The position numbers were made by a program, and so were the translations under genes. The notes under the pieces were generated by a model. It worked only from the letters and a program-made list of their open reading frames with translations, was not told the origin of the DNA and made no database searches. DNA of 55,134 nt from Streptacidiphilus anmyonensis (GTDB lineage: Bacteria > Actinomycetota > Actinomycetes > Streptomycetales > Streptomycetaceae), in NCBI RefSeq assembly GCF_000787855.1, contig NZ_BBPQ01000046.1:8272-63405 (forward strand). Direction: 5' to 3'. Of this stretch, positions 1-6,979 are shown one piece after another (position 1 is the first letter of the stretch; each line of letters begins with the position of its first letter).

Positions 1-228
1 GGGGCACCGCGGCCCGGCGCTCGCCCCGCCCTGCTGACCCTGCCGTTCGGCGTCGCGGGCGCCCGGCACAGCCCGCTGCTGCTGCTCGGCGGGCCCGGCT
101 GGCGCTCGGCGGGCGCGCCGCAGGCGGCCGTGCGGCCGGCGAGCCTGCGCGCGGCGGTGGACCTCGCGGTCGCCGCCCGGGACGTGCTCGTCGCCCCGCC
201 CGTGAGCGGGCGGGCGGGGCGACGGTGA
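1..228 (+). CDS. C-terminal fragment of an unknown protein
   Basis: The window opens inside a reading frame (frame 1) that runs to a TGA at 226-228. Nearly every third codon position is G or C, as expected for a real gene in this genome, so I treat it as the 3' end of a gene whose start lies before the window. The visible 75 residues are Ala/Pro/Leu-rich, with a LLLLGGPGW stretch and a short helical AAVDLAVAARDVLV segment. I recognise no family. The last codons overlap a strong hairpin at 192-221. Confidence 0.5.
   Translation, partial: GAPRPGARPALLTLPFGVAGARHSPLLLLGGPGWRSAGAPQAAVRPASLRAAVDLAVAARDVLVAPPVSGRAGRR
192..221. terminator. Hairpin terminator between convergent genes
   Basis: An 11-bp perfect inverted repeat (arms 192-202 and 211-221, CGCCCCGCCCG and its complement) with an 8-nt loop overlaps the stop of the first gene and lies 21 bp beyond the stop of the convergent beta-helix gene. 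There is no T-run, which is usual for streptomycete terminators. It could serve both strands. Confidence 0.55.
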
Positions 229-241
229 CGCGGCCGCAGGC

Positions 242-2056
242 TCAGACGGTGCCGACGCCGTCGCTGTAGCCGGTCATGTAGAAGGTGCCGAAGCCGTTCT
301 GCACCGGGTCCCCGCTGTCGTTGACGCAGCGCAGGATGCCGCCGCCGCCCGCCCCGTTCAGACACACCGTCATCAGGTCGGTGAGGACGACGCCGGGCGC
401 GTCGGGCACCTCGTAGGCGCGGTCGGTGTAGATGTTCGCGTTCAGGTCGAAGAAGCAGTAGCTGCCGAGCCCCCACGCCTGGTGGTCGGTGACCGAGTCG
501 GCGACCTTGTAGGCGGCGTAGCCGAGGGTTCCGCCGTGCGTCCAGGCCGACTGGGTCGGCACGTCGTAGGGGTGCTCGTTCTGGAAGAAGTAGGTGCGGC
601 CGTGGTCGCCCTTCCAGAGCACCTCGTACTTCTGGTAGTGCTCCACCGCCAGGCCGTAGGCGGTGACCCGGTCGCCGTTCACCTCGATGCCGGTGTCGGC
701 GGGGTTGACGGTCCAGCCGACCGAGCCGTCGTTGCCGTGGTCGGCGCGCCACAGCCACAGGTTGTCGCAGACGACGTCGTTGCTGTCGATCCGCACGCTG
801 ACGCCGGCGCCGCCGGGGACGGCCCCGCCGATGCGGGCGTAGACGTCGAACAGGGCGGTGGGGTCGGCCGAGTGACGGGTCCGGCTGCGACCGTCGCCGA
901 CCTGGAGCAGCACCGGTGAGTGGGCCGAGGCGGCCTCCAGCAGCACGCCGGCGACCGTCACCCCGCCCACGTCGGCGACCTCGATCAGCGCGTTGCCGTG
1001 CGTCGCCTGGAGGGTGGCGAGCCCGAGGCCGAGGACCACGGTGCCGGGGCGGCGCACCTCGATCGGGGCCGAGAGCGGGTACACGCCCGGGGTGAGCAGC
1101 AGGTGCCGCCCCTGGGCCAGCGCGCGGTTGATCGTCGCGGCGCTCTCGCCGGGGCGGGCGACATGGAAGCGTGACAGCGGGACGCTGTGCCCGGCCGCCC
1201 GTCCGGAGGTCCAGGTCGGTCCGGCGGAGTTCCCGCGCAGCGCGGGCACGAAGACCTGGTAGGAGCCGTCGGGTCCGGCGGTCAGGAACGGCTTCTCGCG
1301 CACGGTCGGGGTGCGGTCGACCACGGTCCAGGCGGGGTTCGGGAAGTGCTGCGCCGGGGCGCCCTCGGTGCCGACGAAGACCATGTTCCAGTTGGACCCG
1401 GTCCAGCTGCCGAAGTGGTCGTTGCGCGAGAGCCACTGCTGCTGGGAGCCCGAGTCGACTTGGCCGTCCACCACGCTGTCGGCCAGGAAGCCGCCGCTGG
1501 ACCAGCGGTTGCCGGGCGGGCTGGGCCACAGCGTCATGTCGCCCTTGACGTGGGTCCGGCGCATCGGACCGGCCTGGGCGACGGCCCAGCGCTCCAGGCC
1601 GTCCGGCGGCACGATGCACAGGTTCTCCGCCGCGCGCCAGAAGTTCTGGGTGCCGTTGCCGCCCAACCACTGGGCGTCCACGGTGACGTGGCCGTTGATG
1701 ACGACGTCGTCGGGCGAGTCGCCGAGCCCCAGGACGTGGGTGTAGAAGCCGACGTTGATGTCGACGTCGTAGGTGCCGGGCAGGAACGCGAGCGCGTAGC
1801 GCTCGGTGCCGAACTGGTTGGACTGCTGCGTCTGGAAGACGGCGTCGACCTGGGCCTGGATCGCCGCGTCGCCCATGGAGGGGTCGAACAGCAGCACGTT
1901 GGGGCCGAGGTCCGGAGCGGCCGGTCGACGGGCCCCGGCGGAGGACGACGGCGCGGCGGAGGCCGAGGGCGTGGGCAGCGCCCCCGCCAGCGGCAGCGCG
2001 GCGGCCAGGGCGATCGAACGACGCAGGACGGTACGGCGGTTCGGGGCGACGGGCAT
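242..2056 (-). CDS. Tat-exported beta-helix protein, GH55-like
   Basis: A 604-residue secreted protein. Residues 7-13 carry arginine pairs (RRTVLRR) before a hydrophobic Ala/Leu stretch and an ASA-type cleavage region, so Tat export is likely. The mature start (GPNVLLFDPSM, then IQAQVDAVF, FGTERYALAFLPGTY) resembles the streptomycete right-handed beta-helix proteins related to GH55 exo-beta-1,3-glucanases, often annotated as coagulation factor 5/8 or adenylyl cyclase proteins. Paired beta-helix halves are suggested by the repeated GTYDV/GVYPL blocks. No C-terminal F5/8 or lectin module follows. The ATG at 2054-2056 has a GGGAG ribosome site 4 bases upstream. A perfect LacI-type palindrome 29 bp upstream fits carbohydrate-controlled expression. 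Fold and export are fairly sure; the beta-glucan substrate is inferred. Confidence 0.75.
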   Translation of the reverse strand: MPVAPNRRTVLRRSIALAAALPLAGALPTPSASAAPSSSAGARRPAAPDLGPNVLLFDPSMGDAAIQAQVDAVFQTQQSNQFGTERYALAFLPGTYDVDINVGFYTHVLGLGDSPDDVVINGHVTVDAQWLGGNGTQNFWRAAENLCIVPPDGLERWAVAQAGPMRRTHVKGDMTLWPSPPGNRWSSGGFLADSVVDGQVDSGSQQQWLSRNDHFGSWTGSNWNMVFVGTEGAPAQHFPNPAWTVVDRTPTVREKPFLTAGPDGSYQVFVPALRGNSAGPTWTSGRAAGHSVPLSRFHVARPGESAATINRALAQGRHLLLTPGVYPLSAPIEVRRPGTVVLGLGLATLQATHGNALIEVADVGGVTVAGVLLEAASAHSPVLLQVGDGRSRTRHSADPTALFDVYARIGGAVPGGAGVSVRIDSNDVVCDNLWLWRADHGNDGSVGWTVNPADTGIEVNGDRVTAYGLAVEHYQKYEVLWKGDHGRTYFFQNEHPYDVPTQSAWTHGGTLGYAAYKVADSVTDHQAWGLGSYCFFDLNANIYTDRAYEVPDAPGVVLTDLMTVCLNGAGGGGILRCVNDSGDPVQNGFGTFYMTGYSDGVGTV

Positions 2057-2084
2057 TGCTCTCCCAGCAGTGGACGGGTGGGGT

Positions 2085-2100
2085 CAGAGAGCGCTCTCTG
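2085..2100. promoter_or_regulatory. LacI-family-type operator palindrome
   Basis: CAGAGAGCGCTCTCTG is a perfect 16-bp palindrome centred on the GCGC typical of actinobacterial LacI-family operators (the CebR box has the same AGCGCT core). It lies 29-44 bp upstream of the start of the GH55-like gene. It differs from the TTTACGTAAA-type site at 45881, so a different LacI-type regulator outside this window is likely. Confidence 0.6.
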
Positions 2101-2237
2101 CGGGAGTGAAGCACTGCCACTGATGGTGCGTCAATGGAGTGGAGGCAATCCCGGCCCCGGGCTCGCCGTGCGTTCACATCATGAAGCCGGAGGAGCGGCC
2201 GTGCCGGCCTTCGGTGCGAAGGTGCAGAATCGAAGGC

Positions 2238-3155
2238 ATGGACGCCCTCCGCCACGGAGCCGAGCGGCTCCGCCGCGACGTCGGGACCGCGATCTTCGCG
2301 CGGGTGGCGGGCCCCGACGGCGAAGAGGTCCGCAGTCGGATCCACGACACCCCCGGCCCCCGCTGGTTCGGCCCGGACCGGCCGATCCGCACGGTCCATG
2401 CCGACGCGTCCATGTTCGTCGGCGGCCTCAGCGCCCTGCTGCTGCAGACCCTCCATCCGCTGGCGATGGCGGCCGTCGACCAGCACTCCGCCTACCGGCA
2501 CAGCCCCTGGGGCCGCCTCCAGCGCACCAGCGTCTTCCTCGCCACCACCACCTACGGGACCGCTGCCGACGCGCAGGCCGCGGTGGACCGGGTCAGGTCC
2601 GTGCACGCGGACGTCCACGGCACCGCCCCCGACGGCCGCGCCTACGACGCGACGGACCCGCACCTGCTGGAGTGGGTCCATCTGGCCGAGATCCGCTGCT
2701 TCCTCGCCGCCTACCGCCGGTACGGCGCGCAGCCGCTGACACCGCGGCAGGAGGACGGGTACGTCGCCGACACGGCGCGGGTGGCCCGCGCCCTGGGCGT
2801 CCTCGCGCCGCCGACGGACGTGGCCGCGCTGGAGCGGCGGTTCGCGGAGTTCCACGCCGAGCTGTCCGTGACACCCGCCGCCCGCGACGCCGCCCGGTAC
2901 CTGGTCCTCGACCCGCCCCTGCCGCTCGTCGCCAGGCCCGCCTACCTCGGCCTCTCGCTCGCCGCGGTCGACCTGCTGCCCTGGTGGGCGCGGATCGCGC
3001 TCGGACTCCCGCTGCCGATGCCCGTGCGCGCCTCGGCGCCGGTCGCCGGCCACCTCCTGGTCCGGGGCATCCGCTGGGCGACGCGTCCGCCGCAGACGCC
3101 GCGCGCTCCGGAGACGCCGAGCCCGCCGGGCCCACCGGACCCGCCGGACGCATGA
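2238..3155 (+). CDS. MpaB/rubber-oxygenase-type protein (DUF2236)
   Basis: A 305-residue cytosolic protein of the DUF2236 family (MpaB/Lcp rubber-oxygenase catalytic domain), a mainly helical fold that in characterised members binds b-type haem. Visible family features are the N-terminal DTPGPRWFGPDRPIR, the helix MFVGGLSALLLQTLHPLAMAAVDQHS with its conserved LHP, and TTTYGTAADAQAAVDRVRSVHA. The Pro-rich C-terminus is low complexity. I start at the ATG at 2238 (MDALRHG) because homology begins there and a GAAGG lies just upstream; longer starts add low-complexity sequence. It is transcribed away from the GH55-like gene. Substrate unknown. Confidence 0.85.
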   Translation: MDALRHGAERLRRDVGTAIFARVAGPDGEEVRSRIHDTPGPRWFGPDRPIRTVHADASMFVGGLSALLLQTLHPLAMAAVDQHSAYRHSPWGRLQRTSVFLATTTYGTAADAQAAVDRVRSVHADVHGTAPDGRAYDATDPHLLEWVHLAEIRCFLAAYRRYGAQPLTPRQEDGYVADTARVARALGVLAPPTDVAALERRFAEFHAELSVTPAARDAARYLVLDPPLPLVARPAYLGLSLAAVDLLPWWARIALGLPLPMPVRASAPVAGHLLVRGIRWATRPPQTPRAPETPSPPGPPDPPDA

Positions 3156-3427
3156 GGCCGGGCCCCGCGCCCCAGGGGGCTTGGACGCGGAGCCCGGACC
3201 TCAAGGGAGGCGCGTCGGCGCCGGGGGACGTATCGCCGACCGCCTCCCTCGTGTCGGCCGCGGTTCGTCCTGCCGCGCCGACGGGCAGCGCCTGCCCCGT
3301 CCGCAGCCGGGCAAACGGGCCCGGGGGGAACGTGTGCGCCGCGTCGTCGGGGGCAGGCGCATCCCCGCGGGCGCGCCGTCAGGCCCGGTCGCACCCCTGT
3401 CGGAAGAGGGAAGAGGAGGACCCCCCC

Positions 3428-3718
3428 ATGACCACCACCGTCTCGGCGCTTCGCCAACACACGGGCTACGAACCGGCCATGGACCTGTCCGGCTTCGAGG
3501 TGCGGGCGTCCGACGAGCGCCTCGGCAGGATCGCCGGGCACGCCGACGCCGACGGTGACGCGGACCGTGGCGGCGAGCCCCTGCTGCTCCCTGTCGGCGC
3601 CATCGTGTCGATCGACCTGACCGACCGCGTGGTCCACCTGGACTGCACCCGCGCGCAGGTCCGCGGCGCCGGACGGGCCGTTCGCGGGGGCGCCCGCTAC
3701 GTCGTGCGGGAGGCCTGA
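3428..3718 (+). CDS. Small PRC-barrel-like protein
   Basis: A 96-residue protein. The segment MDLSGFEVRASDERLGRIAGHADADG followed by LLLPVGAIVSIDLTDRVVHLDCTRAQV has the PRC-barrel pattern: a strand, a G-x-I turn, an acidic loop, then P-V-x-x-I and a final V-x-L-x-x-T strand. Such proteins are seen in stress and photosynthesis contexts, but no specific role can be given. The ATG is preceded by a strong AGGAGGA site with an 8-base C-run spacer. The WhiB gene begins 4 bp after this stop, so the two are probably co-transcribed. The 272 bases upstream (3156-3427) show nothing I recognise. Confidence 0.8.
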   Translation: MTTTVSALRQHTGYEPAMDLSGFEVRASDERLGRIAGHADADGDADRGGEPLLLPVGAIVSIDLTDRVVHLDCTRAQVRGAGRAVRGGARYVVREA

Positions 3719-3722
3719 TCCG

Positions 3723-4070
3723 ATGGGGCGGAAGCCGGAGCTTCCCGGACCGGTGACATGGGCCTGGGCGTGGCAGGAGGAGGCGGCCTGCGCCGAGCGC
3801 GACACCCGGCTCTTCTTCCACCCGGCGGGCGAGCGCGGCCGGGACTTCGCGGACCGGGAGCAGGAAGCCAAGCGGGTCTGCGCCGCCTGCCCGGTCATCC
3901 GCCAGTGCCGCGACTACGCCCTGGCCACCCGCGAGCCCTACGGCGTGTGGGGCGGGATGACCGAGGACGAGCGCGGCACCGTGCTGCGCCGCGGGCCCGG
4001 CCGCGGGAACGGGCGCGGTGCTCAGCGGCGCGGCGGCCGCGGGACGAAGCCGCTGGTGCGCGCCCGGTAG
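3723..4070 (+). CDS. WhiB-family iron-sulfur regulator
   Basis: A 115-residue Wbl protein. The four [4Fe-4S] ligands are C23, C53, C56 and C62 (spacing C-x29-C-x2-C-x5-C), followed by the GVWGG turn at 74-78 and a basic Arg/Gly C-terminal tail for DNA contact. Wbl proteins bind sigma-A region 4 and sense redox or NO. The gene lies 4 bp after the PRC-barrel gene. Its last 49 bp (4022-4070) overlap, antiparallel, the 3' end of the DUF1295 gene of the SigK-linked operon, so the two transcripts would be complementary at their ends. Which WhiB subclass it is cannot be settled from sequence alone. Confidence 0.93.
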   Translation: MGRKPELPGPVTWAWAWQEEAACAERDTRLFFHPAGERGRDFADREQEAKRVCAACPVIRQCRDYALATREPYGVWGGMTEDERGTVLRRGPGRGNGRGAQRRGGRGTKPLVRAR

Positions 4071-4837
4071 TCCGCGTAGCCGGGACGGTCGGCCAGGTGG
4101 CGTTCCAGCAGCGCCTTGCCGCTGCCCGCGGTCAGCAGGAACGTCATCACCAGCGGTGAGACGACGGTGGCCGCGGCGACCGGCACGCTGGTGCAGGCGA
4201 GCAGCCACAGACCCCACCAGACCAGGAAGTCGCCGAAGTAGTTCGGGTGCCGGGTCCACGCCCACAGGCCCCGGTCCATGATCCGGCCCCGGTTGGCGGG
4301 ATCGGCCTTGAACACGTGCAGTTGCCGGTCGCCGACGGCCTCGAAGGCGAGACCGACCGCCCAGACCAGCGCTCCCGCGACGGCGGCAGGGCCGAGCGCC
4401 TCCGGTGCGTAGCAGGCGGCCTGCACGGGCAGGGACACCAGCCAGACCAGCGCCGCCTGGAGCAGGTAGACCATCCGCAACGCGTACCAGGCCCGTCCCG
4501 CCGAACCCCCTCCGGCTTTGGCCAGCAGCCGTGCGTATCGCGGGTCCTCGCCGTGGCCGCGCCCGCGCCACGCGATGTGGACGGCCAGCCGCAGCCCCCA
4601 CGCCACCGTCAGCGCGGTGACGAGCGCGCGACGCGCCGGGTCCCCGTGCCCCTGCGTCGCCGCCAGCGCGCAGGAGGTCGCGGCGACGGCCGCGAACGCG
4701 AGACCCCACGCGCTGTCGACGATCCGGTGCACCCCCTTGACCAGCGCGAGCGCGAAGGTCGCCAGCATCACGGCGAGCGAGGCCAAGGCGGCCGCCCCCA
4801 GGCCGACCGCGAACGCCGCCCACGGGAACCCGCTCAC
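4022..4837 (-). CDS. DUF1295 membrane protein of the SigK-linked operon
   Basis: A 271-residue polytopic membrane protein of the DUF1295 / steroid-5-alpha-reductase C-terminal-like family. About seven hydrophobic helices are visible, with the conserved C-terminal NRGRIMDRGLWAWTRHPNYFGDFLVWWGLW block and the terminal ALLERHLADRPGYADYRART. It is the homologue by position of Rv0446c in the M. tuberculosis sigK locus. The GTG start at 4837 overlaps the TGA of an 11-codon frame that itself starts at the CFA-synthase stop. It is last in the minus-strand operon and probably reduces or modifies the lipid made by its neighbours (inference). The 3' end overlaps whiB by 49 bp. Confidence 0.88.
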   Translation of the reverse strand: MSGFPWAAFAVGLGAAALASLAVMLATFALALVKGVHRIVDSAWGLAFAAVAATSCALAATQGHGDPARRALVTALTVAWGLRLAVHIAWRGRGHGEDPRYARLLAKAGGGSAGRAWYALRMVYLLQAALVWLVSLPVQAACYAPEALGPAAVAGALVWAVGLAFEAVGDRQLHVFKADPANRGRIMDRGLWAWTRHPNYFGDFLVWWGLWLLACTSVPVAAATVVSPLVMTFLLTAGSGKALLERHLADRPGYADYRARTSGFVPRPPRR

Positions 4838-4869
4838 CGCGTCGCCCCTGACGCCGCCGACGCGCTCAT
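4834..4869 (-). other. 11-codon bridging minicistron (putative)
   Basis: An ATG at 4869-4867 shares ATGA with the stop of the CFA-synthase-like gene and is preceded by GGGAGGG six bases upstream. It encodes MSASAASGATR and stops at 4836-4834, where GTGA is shared with the GTG start of the DUF1295 gene. The ribosome path is thus continuous across what would otherwise be a 28-bp gap. It may act only in translational coupling. No peptide function is claimed. Confidence 0.35.
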
Positions 4870-6146
4870 GCGCGGCCCTCCCGGGTCAGCTGGATCTGCC
4901 GGACGTCGAGGTAGCCGGAGCGGAACCCGGCCTCGGAGTAGGCGAGGTAGAGCGTCCACATGCGCCGGAACGCCTCGTCGAAGCCCAGCCCGGCGAGCTG
5001 CGCGGCGTGCGCGGTGAAGCGCTCGCGCCACAGCCGCAGCGTCTCCGCGTAGTGCTCCCCGAAGCCGTCGCTGCCGGTCACGCGCAGGTCCGTGTGCGTC
5101 CGGGTGACGGCGTCGACGGCCTCGTTGGAGGGCAGCATGCCGCCGGGGAAGATGTACTTGTGGATCCAGGTGTAGGTGCGCCGGGTGGCCAGCAGCCGGT
5201 CGTGCGGCATGGTGATCGCCTGGAGCGCCACCCGGCCGCCCGGCGCGAGCATCGCGTCGATGGCGCGGAAGTAGGCGGGCCAGAACTCCACGCCCACGGC
5301 CTCGATCATCTCGACGCTGAGCACGGCGTCGAAGCGCCCGTCGCGCACCGGGTCGAGCCGCCGGTAGTCCTGGAGCCGGATCTCGACCGCGTCCGCGAAA
5401 CCGGCCGCGCGCACGCGGTCACGGGCGAGTGCGAGCTGCTCGGTCGAGAGCGTCAGCGACAGCACCGTGGCGCCGCGCCGGGCCGCGCGGACGCACAACT
5501 CGCCCCAGCCGGTGCCGATCTCCAGCACCCGGCTGCCGGGGCCGACGCCGGCCAGGTCCAGCAGGCGGTCGGTCTTGGCGTGCTGCGCCGGTTCCAACTC
5601 CGCCCAGCGAGCCGGAAGTTGGGGGAAGACGGCGCTGGAGTAGGTGAGCGAGTCGTCGAGGAAGAGCCGGAACAGGTCGTTGGAGAGGTCGTAGTGGGCG
5701 CGGATGTTCTCCCGTGCGGCGTCCTCGCCGTTGGCGTCGTCCGGTTGCCGCCGCTCCCAGAGGCGTCGCAGGCGCTGGAGGGCGGGCGGGACGAGCGTGG
5801 TCAGCTGCTCGGCCATGACGGTCAGCGCGCCGGGCAGGTCGGGCGCGTCCCACTCGCCGGCCTGGTAGGACTCGCCGAAGCCGATCAGGCCGTCCGCGGC
5901 GAGGCGCGCGGTGAACGCCTCCGGGTCGTGCACCACCAGCAGCGGGCCGCCGAGGCCCAGGACCTGCCCGCCCATCACCACCCGCAACGGCAACCGCCGC
6001 AGGGCGCGGGTGATGACGGCGCGGGCGACGGCGGTGCGCAGCGGTGAGCTGGCCGGCACGCGGACGACGTCGGCCCAGCGCTGCGGGTCGAGCCGGTCCC
6101 GCAGGAGCGGCGTCGGCTGCGTCTGCGAAGTCTGCTGAAGGGTCAC
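4866..6146 (-). CDS. CFA-synthase/UfaA1-like fatty-acid methyltransferase
   Basis: A 426-residue SAM-dependent methyltransferase of the cyclopropane-fatty-acid synthase family. It has the N-terminal substrate domain (GFGESYQAGEWDAPDL), the AHYDLSNDLFRLFLDDSLTYSSA motif, SAM motif I LEIGTGWGEL, and YTWIHKYIFPGGMLPS near the active site. The same gene order holds ufaA1 (Rv0447c) in M. tuberculosis, reported to methylenate or methylate oleoyl lipids towards 10-methylstearate, so that or a cyclopropane is the likely product. I choose the GTG at 6146: it overlaps the DUF1365 stop as GTGA and has AGGAGGG seven bases upstream, whereas longer frames run into the neighbour. Third or later gene of the SigK-linked operon. 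Confidence 0.9.
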   Translation of the reverse strand: MTLQQTSQTQPTPLLRDRLDPQRWADVVRVPASSPLRTAVARAVITRALRRLPLRVVMGGQVLGLGGPLLVVHDPEAFTARLAADGLIGFGESYQAGEWDAPDLPGALTVMAEQLTTLVPPALQRLRRLWERRQPDDANGEDAARENIRAHYDLSNDLFRLFLDDSLTYSSAVFPQLPARWAELEPAQHAKTDRLLDLAGVGPGSRVLEIGTGWGELCVRAARRGATVLSLTLSTEQLALARDRVRAAGFADAVEIRLQDYRRLDPVRDGRFDAVLSVEMIEAVGVEFWPAYFRAIDAMLAPGGRVALQAITMPHDRLLATRRTYTWIHKYIFPGGMLPSNEAVDAVTRTHTDLRVTGSDGFGEHYAETLRLWRERFTAHAAQLAGLGFDEAFRRMWTLYLAYSEAGFRSGYLDVRQIQLTREGRA

Positions 6147-6979
6147 TTCAAGCCCTCCTGGGGCTGGTGGCGGGGACGGGGCAGGACCGGCAGCCCGCGA
6201 AGGCGCAGCCGGACGCCGTGGAAGCGGATGGCGAGCGAGCCCGCCAGTGGGGCGAGCGGATGCCGCAGGGCGGAGGCGGCCAGCGTCCAGGGCGTGCAGG
6301 GCCGGGCCGTTCCGTGGACGGTCGCGGTGAACGCCGGCGCGCCGTCGAGGTCGAGCCGCACGGTGAGGTCGAGCCGCTCGCCGGGGACGGGCAGACGCAT
6401 CCGGTAGCGGCCCGCGACGGGGAGGAAGGGCGAGACGTAGAAGACCTTCTCGGCCGTCGCGCCCACGGCGGCGTCCGGGCCCAGCAGGTAGGCGTGCCGG
6501 CCGCCGTAGGTGTTGTGCACCTCGGCGACCACCTGGGCGAGCGAGCCGTCGGCGTCGTGGCACCAGTAGACGGTCAGCGGGTTGAACACGTACCCGAGGA
6601 CCCGGGGTTGGGTGAGCATCAGCACCCGTCCGTCCGGGACGGTCGCGCCCTGGCCCGCCAGGAAGCGGTCCAGCGCGGCGCGGATGGTCGGTCCGCGGCC
6701 GTCGAAGTGGTCGCGCGCCGAGAAGCCCGCCAGCGGCCGCAGCGGGCGGGCGACACGCGGGAGCCGGTCGACGTCGACGAGCCAGTAGTAGGTGCGGTGG
6801 TCGAGGCGGTAGCGCTGCCGCGTGGTGCGCACATGGCGTACGCGGCTCTCGTAGAGCGTCGCCGGGGCCGACCTCGCCTGGGCTGACCTCTCCTGGCCCG
6901 ACGTCGCCCGGCCGGACGTCGCCTGGGCTGACGCCGCCCGGGCGGGGGCGGGCGACGAGGCCGCGGGCACGCTGCTCAC
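6143..6979 (-). CDS. DUF1365 protein of the SigK-linked operon
   Basis: A 278-residue DUF1365 protein. The family begins at ATLYESRVRHVRTTRQRYRL and continues with HRTYYWLVDVDRLPRV, RVLGYVFNPLTVYWC and HNTYGGRHAYLL. Members are always found with a FAD amine-oxidase-like protein and a CFA-like methyltransferase; the position equals Rv0448c of the M. tuberculosis sigK region. No enzymatic reaction is assigned to the family with certainty. The first 40 residues are a low-complexity Ser/Ala/Gln segment built from degenerate 15-bp repeats (about 6868-6950), and the true start may be inside it. The GTG at 6979 overlaps the upstream stop (GTGA), and the 3' end overlaps the next start in the same way. 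Confidence 0.88.
   Translation of the reverse strand: MSSVPAASSPAPARAASAQATSGRATSGQERSAQARSAPATLYESRVRHVRTTRQRYRLDHRTYYWLVDVDRLPRVARPLRPLAGFSARDHFDGRGPTIRAALDRFLAGQGATVPDGRVLMLTQPRVLGYVFNPLTVYWCHDADGSLAQVVAEVHNTYGGRHAYLLGPDAAVGATAEKVFYVSPFLPVAGRYRMRLPVPGERLDLTVRLDLDGAPAFTATVHGTARPCTPWTLAASALRHPLAPLAGSLAIRFHGVRLRLRGLPVLPRPRHQPQEGLK

Noticed and set aside
1187-3718. An 843-codon plus-strand open frame and several other very long frames (for example 30374-33391 minus and 36416-38797 minus)
   Set aside because: They lie antisense or out of frame to genes with clear domains, and their translations are Arg/Gly/Pro-rich with no fold. They are by-products of very high GC. Only the last 96 codons of 1187-3718 form a real gene.
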